Shown in pieces: positions 32,556 to 40,524 of a DNA stretch of 64,000 bases; the stretch's first letter is position 1; each line of letters begins with the position of its first letter. Under the pieces are notes generated by a model. It saw nothing but the letters and a program-made list of their open reading frames with translations, did no database searches and was not told the DNA's origin. The DNA lies in the NCBI GenBank assembly GCA_002082585.1, contig CP020563.1, forward strand, positions 6,566,001-6,630,000, in the 5' to 3' direction. A program made the position numbers and the translations under genes. This DNA comes from Kitasatospora albolonga (GTDB lineage: Bacteria > Actinomycetota > Actinomycetes > Streptomycetales > Streptomycetaceae).

Positions 32556-35459
32556 GTGATCGCGCTCATCATCGGCCACTTCGTCCTGGCGGCCTGCGCG
32601 GGCCCGCTGGTGCACCGGCTCGGCCGCCGCGCCTTCCTCGTGCTCGCGCTGCCCCCGGCCGCCGCCACCGTCTGGGCGTTCACCCAGTGGAGCACCGCCG
32701 CCTCCGGTGACGCGGTCACCTGGACCTGGCAGTGGATTCCGACCTACGACGTCTCCCTCGACCTGCGCCTGGACGCGCTGGCCGAACTGATGGTCCTGAT
32801 GGCCGCCGGGGTCGGCGCGCTCGTCCTGATCTACTGCGCCTCCTACTTCCGCGACGACACCCCGCAACTGGGGCGGTTCGCCGGGAACCTGCTCGCCTTC
32901 GCGGGCGCCATGCTCGCCCTGGTCCTCGCGGACGACCTGATCACGCTCTATGTGTTCTGGGAGCTGACCACGGTCTTCTCCTACCTGCTGATCGGCCACG
33001 GCAGCGAACACCGGCACAGCCGCCGCTCCGCGCTCCAGGCCCTGACGGTCACCACGCTCGGCGGCCTCGCGATGCTGGTCGGCTTCCTGATCATCGGTCA
33101 GGCCGCCGGGACGTACCGGATCTCCGCGATCGTCGCCGACCCGCCCGAGACGACCCTCGCCATCTCCGTCGCCCTCGTGCTGATCCTCTGCGGGGCGCTG
33201 TCGAAGTCCGCGATCTGGCCGTTCTCCATGTGGCTGCCGAACGCGATGGCCGCGCCCACCCCGGTCAGCGCCTACCTGCACGCCGCCGCGATGGTCAAGG
33301 CCGGTGTCTACCTGGTCGCCCGGCTCTCCCCGGCCTTCGCCGACGTCCCCGTGTGGAAGCCCGTCATCCTGGTGCTCGGCGGCGCGACCATGCTGCTCGG
33401 CGGCTGGCGGGCGCTGCGCCTCAACGACCTCAAGCTCGTCCTCGCCTACGGGACCGTCAGCCAGCTCGGCTTCCTCACCCTGCTCGCCGGTACCGGCAAC
33501 CGGAACGCGGCCCTCGCCGCCGTGGCCATGATCCTCGGCCACGCCCTGTTCAAGGCGCCGCTCTTCCTCGTCACCGGCATCGTCGACCACTCCACCGGCA
33601 CCCGCGACCTGCGGAAACTCTCCGGAGTGGGCCGCTCCCTGCCGTACGTCGCCGCCGTCGCCGTCCTCGCCGCCGCCTCCATGGCAGCCCTGCCGCCGCT
33701 CCTCGGCTTCGCCGCCAAGGAAGCAGCCTTCGAGGCGCTGCTGCACGGATCGGCCGCCGACCGCTGGGCGCTGGCCGTCGTCGTCCTGGGCTCGGCGCTG
33801 ACGACCGCGTACACCCTGCGCTTCGTCTGGGGCGCCTTCGCCCGCAAGCCCGGCGTCCCCGACACCCCCGTGCACCGTGTGGGCTGGGCCTTCCTCGCCC
33901 CGCCCGCCCTGCTCGCCGCCCTCGGCCTGGTGCTCGGCCCCGGCGTCGGACTGACCGACCGGCTGTTCAGCGCCTACGCCGACACCTACCCGGCCGCCGA
34001 CGACCCCTACCACCTCGCGCTCTGGCACGGGTTCGGCATCGCCCTGCTCCTGTCGGCGCTCGCCTGGGCGGGCGGTGTCGGCCTCTTCCTGGCCCGCTCC
34101 ACCGTCACCAAGCTCTCCCGCCGGATCGCCTGGCCCACCGCGGACTCCGTCTTCGGCCATCTGCTGCTCGGCCAGGAACGGCTCGCCCTCCAGGTCACCG
34201 GCTTCATCCAGCGAGGTTCGCTCTCCGTCTACCTGGCCACCACCCTGCTGGTGATGGTCGGCGGACAGCTCGCCGTGCTCCTCACCGACGCCCCGTGGCA
34301 GGGCGCCCCCGCCCCCCGGGTCTGGGACTCCCCGCTCCAGGGCGGTGTGGCCGTGCTCACCTGCGTCGCCGCCCTGCTCTGCCTGACCGTACGGCGCCGG
34401 ATGAAGGCCGTCGTCCTGAGCGGTGTGATCGGCTACGGGACGGCCCTGCTCTTCGTCGTCCAGGGCGCGCCGGACCTGGCGCTCACCCAGTTCTGCGTCG
34501 AGACCGTGGCGATGATCGTCTTCGTCCTGGTGCTGCGCCGGATGCCGGTCCACTTCGAGGAGACCGTCTCCCCGTGGCGGCGCGCGATCCGCATCCCGGT
34601 GGCCCTCGTCGCCGCCGCCACCGTCGGTGTCGCCGTCTGGGTGGCCGCCGCCGCCCGCATGGCGGAACCCGCGGGGGCCGCCATGGTCAGGGAGGTCGAG
34701 GAACACGGGTACAAGGACGTGGTCGCCACGATCCTCGTCGACCTGCGCGCCTGGGACACCCTCGGCGAGTCCGCCGTCCTGGCCGCCGCCGCCATCGGTG
34801 TGACCAGCCTCATCTACCTGCACCGCCGCAGCGACGGCCCGGCGCCGCAGGACGAGCTGAAGGGCCGCACCGCCTGGTCGCTCGCCGCCAAGCACACCAT
34901 CCGCCTGCCGCAGGGCGACGAGGTGGCGCCCGAGCGCTCCTGGCTGGCCGCCGGTTCGACCCTCGCGCCCGAGCACCGCTCGATCGTCTTCGAAGTGGTC
35001 GCCCGGCTGCTCTTCCACCCGATCCTGATCCTCTCCGTCTACCTGCTCTTCTGCGCCGAGAACATGCCCGGCGGCGGCTTCGTCGCCGGACTCGTCGCCG
35101 GAGTCGCGCTCATCACCCGCTATCTGGCGGGCGGCCGGTTCGAACTGGCCCAGGCCGCGCCCCTGCAACCCGGTCTCTTCACCGGACTCGGCCTCTTCAT
35201 CTCCACCGGGGTCGCGCTCCTCGGCCTGGTCGACGGAACCGTGCTGCACGCTTTCACCTACTACGGACACCTGCCGGTCTTCGGCGACTTCCACATGAGT
35301 ACGCCCGTCCTCTTCGACTTCGGCGTGTACCTGCTGGTCCTCGGCGTCGTCCTGGACATCGTCCGGGCTCTCGGAGCCAAGATCGACCGGCAGATCGAAC
35401 GGGCCGCGGGCGCCCTCACGCCATCGGGCGCCCCCGCGGCGGGAGGGGACCCCCGATGA
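32556..35459 (+). CDS. mrpA: Na+/H+ antiporter subunit A with fused MrpB-type C-terminus
   Basis: A 967-residue membrane protein, the main subunit of the Mrp multisubunit cation/proton antiporter. The N-terminal two thirds resemble NuoL: LITLYVFWELTTVFSYLLIGH, KSAIWPFSMWLPNAMAAPTPVSAYLHAAAMVKAG with the conserved Lys and His residues, and VSQLGFLTLL. The C-terminal part (~from 780) includes an MrpB-like domain (RLLFHPILILSVYLLFCAENMPGGGFVAGL, then GVYLLVLGVVLDIVRALG). A separate mrpB is absent, so A and B are fused. The GTG start lies 294 bases from the previous gene, and the stop overlaps mrpC by four bases. Confidence 0.93.
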   Translation: MIALIIGHFVLAACAGPLVHRLGRRAFLVLALPPAAATVWAFTQWSTAASGDAVTWTWQWIPTYDVSLDLRLDALAELMVLMAAGVGALVLIYCASYFRDDTPQLGRFAGNLLAFAGAMLALVLADDLITLYVFWELTTVFSYLLIGHGSEHRHSRRSALQALTVTTLGGLAMLVGFLIIGQAAGTYRISAIVADPPETTLAISVALVLILCGALSKSAIWPFSMWLPNAMAAPTPVSAYLHAAAMVKAGVYLVARLSPAFADVPVWKPVILVLGGATMLLGGWRALRLNDLKLVLAYGTVSQLGFLTLLAGTGNRNAALAAVAMILGHALFKAPLFLVTGIVDHSTGTRDLRKLSGVGRSLPYVAAVAVLAAASMAALPPLLGFAAKEAAFEALLHGSAADRWALAVVVLGSALTTAYTLRFVWGAFARKPGVPDTPVHRVGWAFLAPPALLAALGLVLGPGVGLTDRLFSAYADTYPAADDPYHLALWHGFGIALLLSALAWAGGVGLFLARSTVTKLSRRIAWPTADSVFGHLLLGQERLALQVTGFIQRGSLSVYLATTLLVMVGGQLAVLLTDAPWQGAPAPRVWDSPLQGGVAVLTCVAALLCLTVRRRMKAVVLSGVIGYGTALLFVVQGAPDLALTQFCVETVAMIVFVLVLRRMPVHFEETVSPWRRAIRIPVALVAAATVGVAVWVAAAARMAEPAGAAMVREVEEHGYKDVVATILVDLRAWDTLGESAVLAAAAIGVTSLIYLHRRSDGPAPQDELKGRTAWSLAAKHTIRLPQGDEVAPERSWLAAGSTLAPEHRSIVFEVVARLLFHPILILSVYLLFCAENMPGGGFVAGLVAGVALITRYLAGGRFELAQAAPLQPGLFTGLGLFISTGVALLGLVDGTVLHAFTYYGHLPVFGDFHMSTPVLFDFGVYLLVLGVVLDIVRALGAKIDRQIERAAGALTPSGAPAAGGDPR

Positions 35460-36076
35460 CCGTCAGCGCCTCACTCCTCGCCACCGCCGTGGTGCTCTGC
35501 GCCGTGGGCGGCGTCCTGATGCTCACCCGGCCGCTGACCCGCATCCTGCTGGGCGCCGTCATCCTGAGCAACGGGGTCAACCTGCTGATCCTCGCCTCGA
35601 CCGGCGCGGCCGGTGCCGCCCCCCTCCTCTACGGGGTGGACCTGGACCTGGTCACCGACCCGCTGCCGCAGGCCATCGCGCTGACCGCCATCGTGATCAC
35701 CCTCGGCACCACCGCGTTCCTGCTCTCCATGGCCTACCGCAGCCACCAGATCACCGGCACCGACGAGGTGCACGACGACCTGGAGGACCGGCGCATCGTG
35801 CTCCGCGCCGAAGTGCTCGGCGAGCGCGCCCAGCTGCGCGAGGCGTTCCGCTCGGGCGCCGAACCCACCGCCGACGAGCGCGAACGCTACCGGGAGGAGC
35901 GCCGCAGACTCCGCGACCGGCTCCGCGCCGACCGGGCCCGCCAGGCCCGGGGCCGCGACGCCTCCGGTGACCTCTGGAACGACGTCATCGGCGCCGACCC
36001 CGAGGACTACGAACGCGACGGCGACGCCAAGGCGGACGACCGTTACCCCCGAGACGAAAGAGGAGCCGCCGGATGA
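35456..36076 (+). CDS. mrpC: Na+/H+ antiporter subunit C with long charged C-terminal extension
   Basis: A 206-residue protein. The first ~100 residues are the NuoK-like MrpC subunit with three membrane helices (GGVLMLTRPLTRILLGAVILSNGVNLL, DPLPQAIALTAIVITLGTTAFLLSMAYR). Typical MrpC proteins end near 115 residues. Here about 95 further residues follow, first a strongly Arg/Glu-rich segment (ERERYREERRRLRDRLRADRARQARGRD) likely to be a long helix, then an acidic tail. The extension is in frame and has normal Streptomyces codon bias. Overlaps of four bases join it to mrpA and mrpD. Confidence 0.92.
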   Translation: MTVSASLLATAVVLCAVGGVLMLTRPLTRILLGAVILSNGVNLLILASTGAAGAAPLLYGVDLDLVTDPLPQAIALTAIVITLGTTAFLLSMAYRSHQITGTDEVHDDLEDRRIVLRAEVLGERAQLREAFRSGAEPTADERERYREERRRLRDRLRADRARQARGRDASGDLWNDVIGADPEDYERDGDAKADDRYPRDERGAAG

Positions 36077-37725
36077 ACGCGCTCGTCCCGCTGCCGGTGC
36101 TCCTGCCGCTCTGCGCCACGGGCATCAGCCTCACCTTCGGTACCCGGATGCAACGGTTCCAGCGCTTCATCAGCGTCGCCGTGCTCACCGCCGTACTGGG
36201 CCTGTCCATCACCCTGATGATCGCCGCCGACCGCCAGGGCCCGCTCTCCGTCCACCTCGGGGACTTCGCCCCGCCGCTCGGCATCACCCTGGTCGCCGAC
36301 CGGCTCTCCGGGCTGATGCTCACGGTCTCCTCGGCGGTCACGCTCTGCGTGCTGATCTACTCCCTCGGCCAGGGCATGACCGACCGGGACCGGGAGACCC
36401 CGCTCGCCGTCTTCCACCCCGCCTATCTGATCCTGGTCGCCGGGGTCTCCTGCACCTTCCTCGCGGGCGACCTCGTCAACCTCTTCGTCAGCTTCGAGAT
36501 CATGCTCGTGGCCAGCTTCGTGCTGCTCACCCTCGGCGGCACCGGACCCCGTATGCGCGCCGGTTCCACGTACGTGATCATCTCGCTGGTCTCCTCGATG
36601 CTCTTCCTCATCGCCATCGCGATGACGTACGCGGCCCTCGGCACCGTCAACTTCGCCCAGCTCGCCGAGGGGCTGCCCAAGCTGTCCATCGGTGTGCAGA
36701 CCCTGATCCAGGCGATGCTGATCACCGTCTTCGCCATCAAGGCGGCGGTCTTCCCGCTCGCCGCCTGGCTCCCCGACTCCTACCCGACGGCGCCCGCGCC
36801 CGTCACCGCCGTCTTCGCCGGACTGCTCACCAAGGTCGGCGTCTACTGCATGATGCGGACCGAGACGCTGCTCTTCCCGGGTAACCGGATCGGCGACCTC
36901 CTGATGGCCGTCGCGCTGGCCTCGATGGTCATCGGCATCCTCGGCGCGGTCGCCCAGACCGACCTGAAGCGGCTGCTCTCCTTCACACTGATCAGCCATA
37001 TCGGCTTCATGGTCTTCGGGATCGGCCTCGCCACCCGGGACGCGTACGGCGGCGCCATCGTCTACGTCGTCCACCACATCACCGTCCAGACCACGCTGTT
37101 CCTCGTCGCGGGGCTCATCGAGCGCCGGGGCGGCACCACGGAGCTGACCCGGCTCGGCGGGCTGGCCAAGGCCGCGCCGGTGCTCGCGCTCCTGTTCTTC
37201 GTCCCCGCCATGAACCTTGCGGGCATCCCCCCGCTCTCCGGGTTCATCGGCAAGCTCGGGCTGATGCGCGCGGGCGTCGCCGACGGCTCCACCTGGGCCT
37301 GGGTCCTGGTCGCCGGTTCGGTGGTCACCAGCCTGCTGACGCTGTATGTCGTCGCCAAGGTGTGGAACCTCGCGTTCTGGCGGGCGGCCCCGCCCGGACA
37401 GGCCGAGACGGGCACGGTCCTGGAGTCCGGCGACGACAGCGACGACGACATCGACGAGGGCCCCGACGGACTCCCCGGCACCGGTGACGAGCGCGTCGCG
37501 CCCGCCCCGGCCACGGCCGGCGGCCCGGTCGCGGCGAAGCTGCGGGAGAAGGCCGTCACCACCACCAGCCGACTGCCCTGGCCCATGACCGCGGCCACCG
37601 CGGCGACCGTCGTGCTGGCCCTGGCCTTCACCGTCTTCGCCGGACCGCTCGCCGCCTACACCGACCGCTCGGCCGTCGAACTGCTGGAGCGCACGCCCTA
37701 CATCGAGGAGGTGCTGGGCCGGTGA
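36073..37725 (+). CDS. mrpD: Na+/H+ antiporter subunit D
   Basis: A 550-residue NuoM/N-like proton-channel subunit with about 14 membrane helices. Landmarks are VNLFVSFEIMLVASFVLLTLGG, AVFPLAAWLPDSYPTAPAPVTAVFAGLLTKVGVY with the conserved Lys, and LLSFTLISHIGFMVFGIGL. Between the last helices is a hydrophilic insertion of about 60 residues with an acidic run (SGDDSDDDIDEGPDG) followed by Pro/Ala, not usual for MrpD. The last helix (AATVVLALAFTVFAGPLAAY) follows. It is part of the tightly overlapping A-C-D-E-F-G operon. Confidence 0.93.
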   Translation: MNALVPLPVLLPLCATGISLTFGTRMQRFQRFISVAVLTAVLGLSITLMIAADRQGPLSVHLGDFAPPLGITLVADRLSGLMLTVSSAVTLCVLIYSLGQGMTDRDRETPLAVFHPAYLILVAGVSCTFLAGDLVNLFVSFEIMLVASFVLLTLGGTGPRMRAGSTYVIISLVSSMLFLIAIAMTYAALGTVNFAQLAEGLPKLSIGVQTLIQAMLITVFAIKAAVFPLAAWLPDSYPTAPAPVTAVFAGLLTKVGVYCMMRTETLLFPGNRIGDLLMAVALASMVIGILGAVAQTDLKRLLSFTLISHIGFMVFGIGLATRDAYGGAIVYVVHHITVQTTLFLVAGLIERRGGTTELTRLGGLAKAAPVLALLFFVPAMNLAGIPPLSGFIGKLGLMRAGVADGSTWAWVLVAGSVVTSLLTLYVVAKVWNLAFWRAAPPGQAETGTVLESGDDSDDDIDEGPDGLPGTGDERVAPAPATAGGPVAAKLREKAVTTTSRLPWPMTAATAATVVLALAFTVFAGPLAAYTDRSAVELLERTPYIEEVLGR

Positions 37726-38348
37726 GCCGTTTCCTGCGGTTCTCGTACCGCAACGCCGACCTGCCGCCGTTCAGCTGCAAGATCGGCCGCCGCGGACGCG
37801 TACTGGACCTGCCGCTGATCGCCTGGCTCACCCTCATCTGGGTGCTGCTCTGGTCCACCTTCAACCTGGCCAACATCATCACGGGCGTGATCGTCGCGGC
37901 GGCCGTCTGCCTGGCCTTCCCGCTGCCCCCGGTCGACCTCGGGCTCCGGCTCCACCCCTGGGGCATCATCCGGCTGGCCGGATACCTGCTCTACGACATG
38001 TACACCTCGGGCGTGAAGGTCACCCGGCAGATCTTCACCGGGCTGCCGCACCAGGCCGCCGTCATGGGCGTACCGCTGCGCTGCCGGAGCGACCTGATGC
38101 TCGCCGCCGTCGCCGTGGCCGTCTCCAACGTGCCGGGCGGCTCCGTCATCGAGGTGCGCCGGGCCACCGCCACCGTCTTCGTGCACGTCCTGGACGCGGA
38201 CCGGCCCGAGGAGCTCGAAGCCGCCCGCCGCCAGGTCTGGCGGCTGGAGGAACTGACCGTACGCGCCTTCGGCACCCCCGACGAGATCGCCCGCGTCGCC
38301 GAACCGCCCCCACCGCCGCAGCTCGCCGCCGGGAGGCCCGCACCGTGA
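37722..38348 (+). CDS. mrpE: Na+/H+ antiporter subunit E
   Basis: A 208-residue MrpE subunit: two adjacent membrane helices near the N-terminus (LIAWLTLIWVLLWSTFNLANIITGVIVAAAVCLAF), then a cytoplasmic domain with VPLRCRSDLMLAAVAVAVSNVPGGSVIEV and FVHVLDADRPEEL. MrpE is needed for assembly of the antiporter. The GTG start is coupled to the mrpD stop. The C-terminus ends in a Pro/Ala-rich tail. Confidence 0.92.
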   Translation: MSRFLRFSYRNADLPPFSCKIGRRGRVLDLPLIAWLTLIWVLLWSTFNLANIITGVIVAAAVCLAFPLPPVDLGLRLHPWGIIRLAGYLLYDMYTSGVKVTRQIFTGLPHQAAVMGVPLRCRSDLMLAAVAVAVSNVPGGSVIEVRRATATVFVHVLDADRPEELEAARRQVWRLEELTVRAFGTPDEIARVAEPPPPPQLAAGRPAP

Positions 38349-38704
38349 GCGTCTTCGAACAGATCGACCGCATTCTGCTGATCGCCGCCGTCGTCCTGGT
38401 CCTGATCGCGGGTCTGCTGCTGCTGGGCCGGATCTGGCGCGGCCCCTCCATGCTGGACCGGGCCATCTCGCTGGATGTGATCGCCGCACTGATCATCGCC
38501 GGTCTCGGCGCCAAGTCCGCCCTCGCGCTGGACTCGTTCTACTTCCCGATCATGCTGGTGCTCGCCTTCCTCGGCTTCACCGGCTCGGTGGGCATCGCCC
38601 GCTTCATCGCCGTACGCGACCGGCCCGCGGTCACGTCCCCGACCCCGCCCCAGCCCCCGGCTCCGGCCGCCGGCTCCGGTGAGACCAAGGAGGGCCCGCG
38701 GTGA
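38345..38704 (+). CDS. mrpF: Na+/H+ antiporter subunit F
   Basis: A 119-residue MrpF subunit with three membrane helices: ILLIAAVVLVLIAGLLLLGRI, RGPSMLDRAISLDVIAALIIAGLGA and YFPIMLVLAFLGFTGSVGIARFI. The middle one contains the conserved GPSMLDRAISLD motif. A short Pro-rich cytoplasmic tail ends the protein. GTG start coupled to mrpE and stop coupled to mrpG. Confidence 0.92.
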   Translation: MSVFEQIDRILLIAAVVLVLIAGLLLLGRIWRGPSMLDRAISLDVIAALIIAGLGAKSALALDSFYFPIMLVLAFLGFTGSVGIARFIAVRDRPAVTSPTPPQPPAPAAGSGETKEGPR

Positions 38705-39090
38705 ACGCCTGGCTCCAGATCCTCGACACGGCCGGAGCCGTGCTCGTCCTCCTCGGCGCGGCGATCTGCCTGCTCGGGGTGATTGGGATGCTGCGGCTGC
38801 CCGACGTGCTCTCCCGCAGCCACGCGGCGACCAAACCGCAGACCCTCGGCATGATCCTGGTGCTGGCCGGGGTCGCCCTGCGGCTGCGCACCGGCATGGA
38901 CCTCGCCACCCTCGTGCTCATCGGGTTCTTCCAGATGCTCACCGGGCCGGTCGCCTCGCACCTGGTCGCCCGCTCGGCCTACCGCACCGGGCAGGTCGAC
39001 CACGACGAGCTGCTCTTCGACGAGCTGGACGAGCAGCTCACCGACGAGAAGTACCCGCCGCCGGCCCGCCGTTCCGACTCCAAGGGCTGA
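38701..39090 (+). CDS. mrpG: Na+/H+ antiporter subunit G
   Basis: A 129-residue MrpG subunit with three membrane helices and the family motif GVIGMLRLPDVLSRSHAATKPQTLG. The C-terminal tail is acidic (DHDELLFDELDEQLTDEK). It is the last gene of the operon, followed ten bases later by a strong hairpin terminator. Confidence 0.92.
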   Translation: MNAWLQILDTAGAVLVLLGAAICLLGVIGMLRLPDVLSRSHAATKPQTLGMILVLAGVALRLRTGMDLATLVLIGFFQMLTGPVASHLVARSAYRTGQVDHDELLFDELDEQLTDEKYPPPARRSDSKG

Positions 39091-39099
39091 CCACAGGCA

Positions 39100-39134
39100 C
39101 CGGGCGGCGGGGCCGGGCAGCGCCCCGCCGCCGG
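39100..39134 (+). terminator. Terminator hairpin after the Mrp operon
   Basis: CCGGGCGGCGGGGC (39100-39113) pairs with GCCCCGCCGCCGG (39122-39134) with one bulged G and a short loop. It begins ten bases after the mrpG stop. No T-tract, as usual for Streptomyces. Confidence 0.75.
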
Positions 39135-39174
39135 ATCGTGATGTCACGTCCCGGCCGATCACGCCACGGCTCCG

Positions 39175-39200
39175 GTGCCCGCATGCCATGATGCGGGCAC
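39175..39200 (+). promoter_or_regulatory. Perfect 10-bp inverted repeat just upstream of the CDP-alcohol transferase gene
   Basis: GTGCCCGCAT and ATGCGGGCAC are exact reverse complements separated by six bases. The repeat ends 22 bases before the chosen ATG (39222) and directly abuts an alternative ATG at 39201. It could be an operator or a leader hairpin affecting translation start; it is not placed as a terminator of the Mrp operon, which already has one. Confidence 0.5.
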
Positions 39201-39221
39201 ATGCCGGACGCTGGGGGGCGT

Positions 39222-39953
39222 ATGGGAAGCACGGGCACGGTGCTGCGCGAACTGCGCGGCGCACAGAAGAGCGCCAAGGGTGTCTCGCTCTACTCGCGGT
39301 ACGTGAACCGCCCCGCCGGGCGGGTGCTCGCGGCGGGCGCCTACCGGGCCGGGCTGACGCCCAATCAGGTCACCCTGATCAGCGCCCTGTTCACCTACTC
39401 CGCCCTCGCCGCGGTGGCGCTCGTCGAACCGTCCTGGACGCTGGCCCTCGCGGTCTACGCGGCCCTGGCCCTCGGCTTCGCCTTCGACTCCGCCGACGGC
39501 CAGCTCGCCCGGCTCACCGGCCGGGGCGGACCCGACGGGGAGTGGCTGGACCACGTCGTGGACTGCGGCAAGCTGCTGCTCGTCCACACCGCCGTACTGA
39601 TCTCCTTCCACCGCTTCGGCGAACTGCCCTCGGACGGCTGGCTGCTGCTCCCGCTGGGCTTCCAGTTCGCCGCCGTGGTCACCTTCTGCGCGGGGCTGCT
39701 GCGCGAACACCTCGGCAAGGCAGCGGCCGCCGCCGGACAGCCGACGGGGGCTCCCGCCGCACCCGTCTCCCGGGTACGGGCCATCGCCCTGCTGCCCGCC
39801 GACTACGGGGTCTTCTGCCTGGTGTTCCTGCTGCTCGGCGCACCCGGTGCCTTCCGGGCCGGGTACGCCGTGCTCGCGGTCGTCCACGCGCTCTTCCTGG
39901 CCGCGTTCCTCACCAAGTGGTTCAGGGAGCTGAGAGCGCTCCGTCCCGGCTGA
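39222..39953 (+). CDS. CDP-alcohol phosphatidyltransferase family protein
   Basis: A 243-residue membrane enzyme with the complete CDP-alcohol phosphotransferase motif D-x2-D-G-x2-A-R-x(n)-G-x3-D-x3-D, read as DSADGQLARL and then GEWLDHVVD. It has about six hydrophobic segments. It would transfer a phospho-alcohol from a CDP-alcohol to an acceptor, or the diacylglyceryl phosphate from CDP-diacylglycerol. The alcohol is unknown. A cytidylyltransferase gene lies convergently next to it, so the two may make and use the same CDP-polyol in the surface-glycan cluster. The ATG at 39222 follows GGGGGG; an ATG seven codons upstream is also open. Confidence 0.85.
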   Translation: MGSTGTVLRELRGAQKSAKGVSLYSRYVNRPAGRVLAAGAYRAGLTPNQVTLISALFTYSALAAVALVEPSWTLALAVYAALALGFAFDSADGQLARLTGRGGPDGEWLDHVVDCGKLLLVHTAVLISFHRFGELPSDGWLLLPLGFQFAAVVTFCAGLLREHLGKAAAAAGQPTGAPAAPVSRVRAIALLPADYGVFCLVFLLLGAPGAFRAGYAVLAVVHALFLAAFLTKWFRELRALRPG

Positions 39954-40371
39954 CGAGCACGTCCAGCGCCCGGCGCAGCTGGGTGCTGGACGTGTGCACG
40001 GTGTACGGGAAGTAGACGACCTCCACGCCGACCTCGGCGAAGTCGCGCTCCAGCTTCTTCCCCTTGTCCGTGCCCCGCCAGTCGTCGCCCTTGAAGATGA
40101 CGTCGAACCGGACCTGCTGCCAGGTCTCCACCTTGTCCGGCACGGTCTCCACGAACGCGGCGTCCACGAACCGGACGCTGCGCACGATCTCCAGCCGCTC
40201 GCGCAACGGGATGACGGGCGTGTGGCCCTTGGCGAGGGCGGCCATCTCGTCCGAGACGACCCCCGCGACCAGGTAGTCGCACTGACTGCGGGCGTGCCGC
40301 AGAATGTTGAGGTGGCCCACGTGGAACAGGTCGTACACCCCGGGTGCGTACCCCACCCTGTGCTGCACCAT
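39922..40371 (-). CDS. Cytidylyltransferase-like nucleotidyltransferase (TagD-like)
   Basis: A 149-residue HxGH-family nucleotidyltransferase. GVYDLFHVGHLNILRHA binds the nucleotide, then VAGVVSDEMAALAKG, VIPLRERLEIVRSVRFVD, FKGDDWRGTDKG and the TSSTQLR tail, corresponding to the ISTT signature of glycerol-3-phosphate cytidylyltransferase. It would make a CDP-alcohol such as CDP-glycerol from CTP. It overlaps the convergent CDP-alcohol transferase gene by 32 bases and is divergent from a glycosyltransferase gene. The exact polyol cannot be decided. Confidence 0.85.
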   Translation of the reverse strand: MVQHRVGYAPGVYDLFHVGHLNILRHARSQCDYLVAGVVSDEMAALAKGHTPVIPLRERLEIVRSVRFVDAAFVETVPDKVETWQQVRFDVIFKGDDWRGTDKGKKLERDFAEVGVEVVYFPYTVHTSSTQLRRALDVLVSRDGALSAP

Positions 40372-40524
40372 CCGTATCTCTCCCCCCACGGTCGATGTGA
40401 TCCGGTGATGTTCCAACGACCTTACTGTGAAGAACACTTGTGCAGGCCGTGAACGGATAAGCTCAGTCACGGGGCTGTTCCCCGCCGGGGGCAGCGGCTG
40501 TTGTGGGGGGAAGGCGATCGTCCG
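40372..40524. promoter_or_regulatory. Divergent promoter region of the glycan cluster
   Basis: A 153-base spacer with reduced GC content between the divergent cytidylyltransferase and glycosyltransferase genes. Elements such as CGGATAAGCT (near 40455) could be a rightward -10 region, but no full promoter pair is convincing. Confidence 0.3.

Noticed and set aside
32341..32559. 72-codon frame ending over the mrpA GTG start (possible leader peptide)
   Set aside because: Third-position GC is clearly lower than in neighbouring genes, there is no ribosome site and the sequence is Arg/Pro-rich without pattern; kept only as a remark.
32328..35294. Open frame of about 990 codons on the minus strand opposite mrpA
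   Set aside because: Composition is Gly/Glu/Asp/Arg-rich without any domain, and it mirrors the codon structure of mrpA on the other strand.
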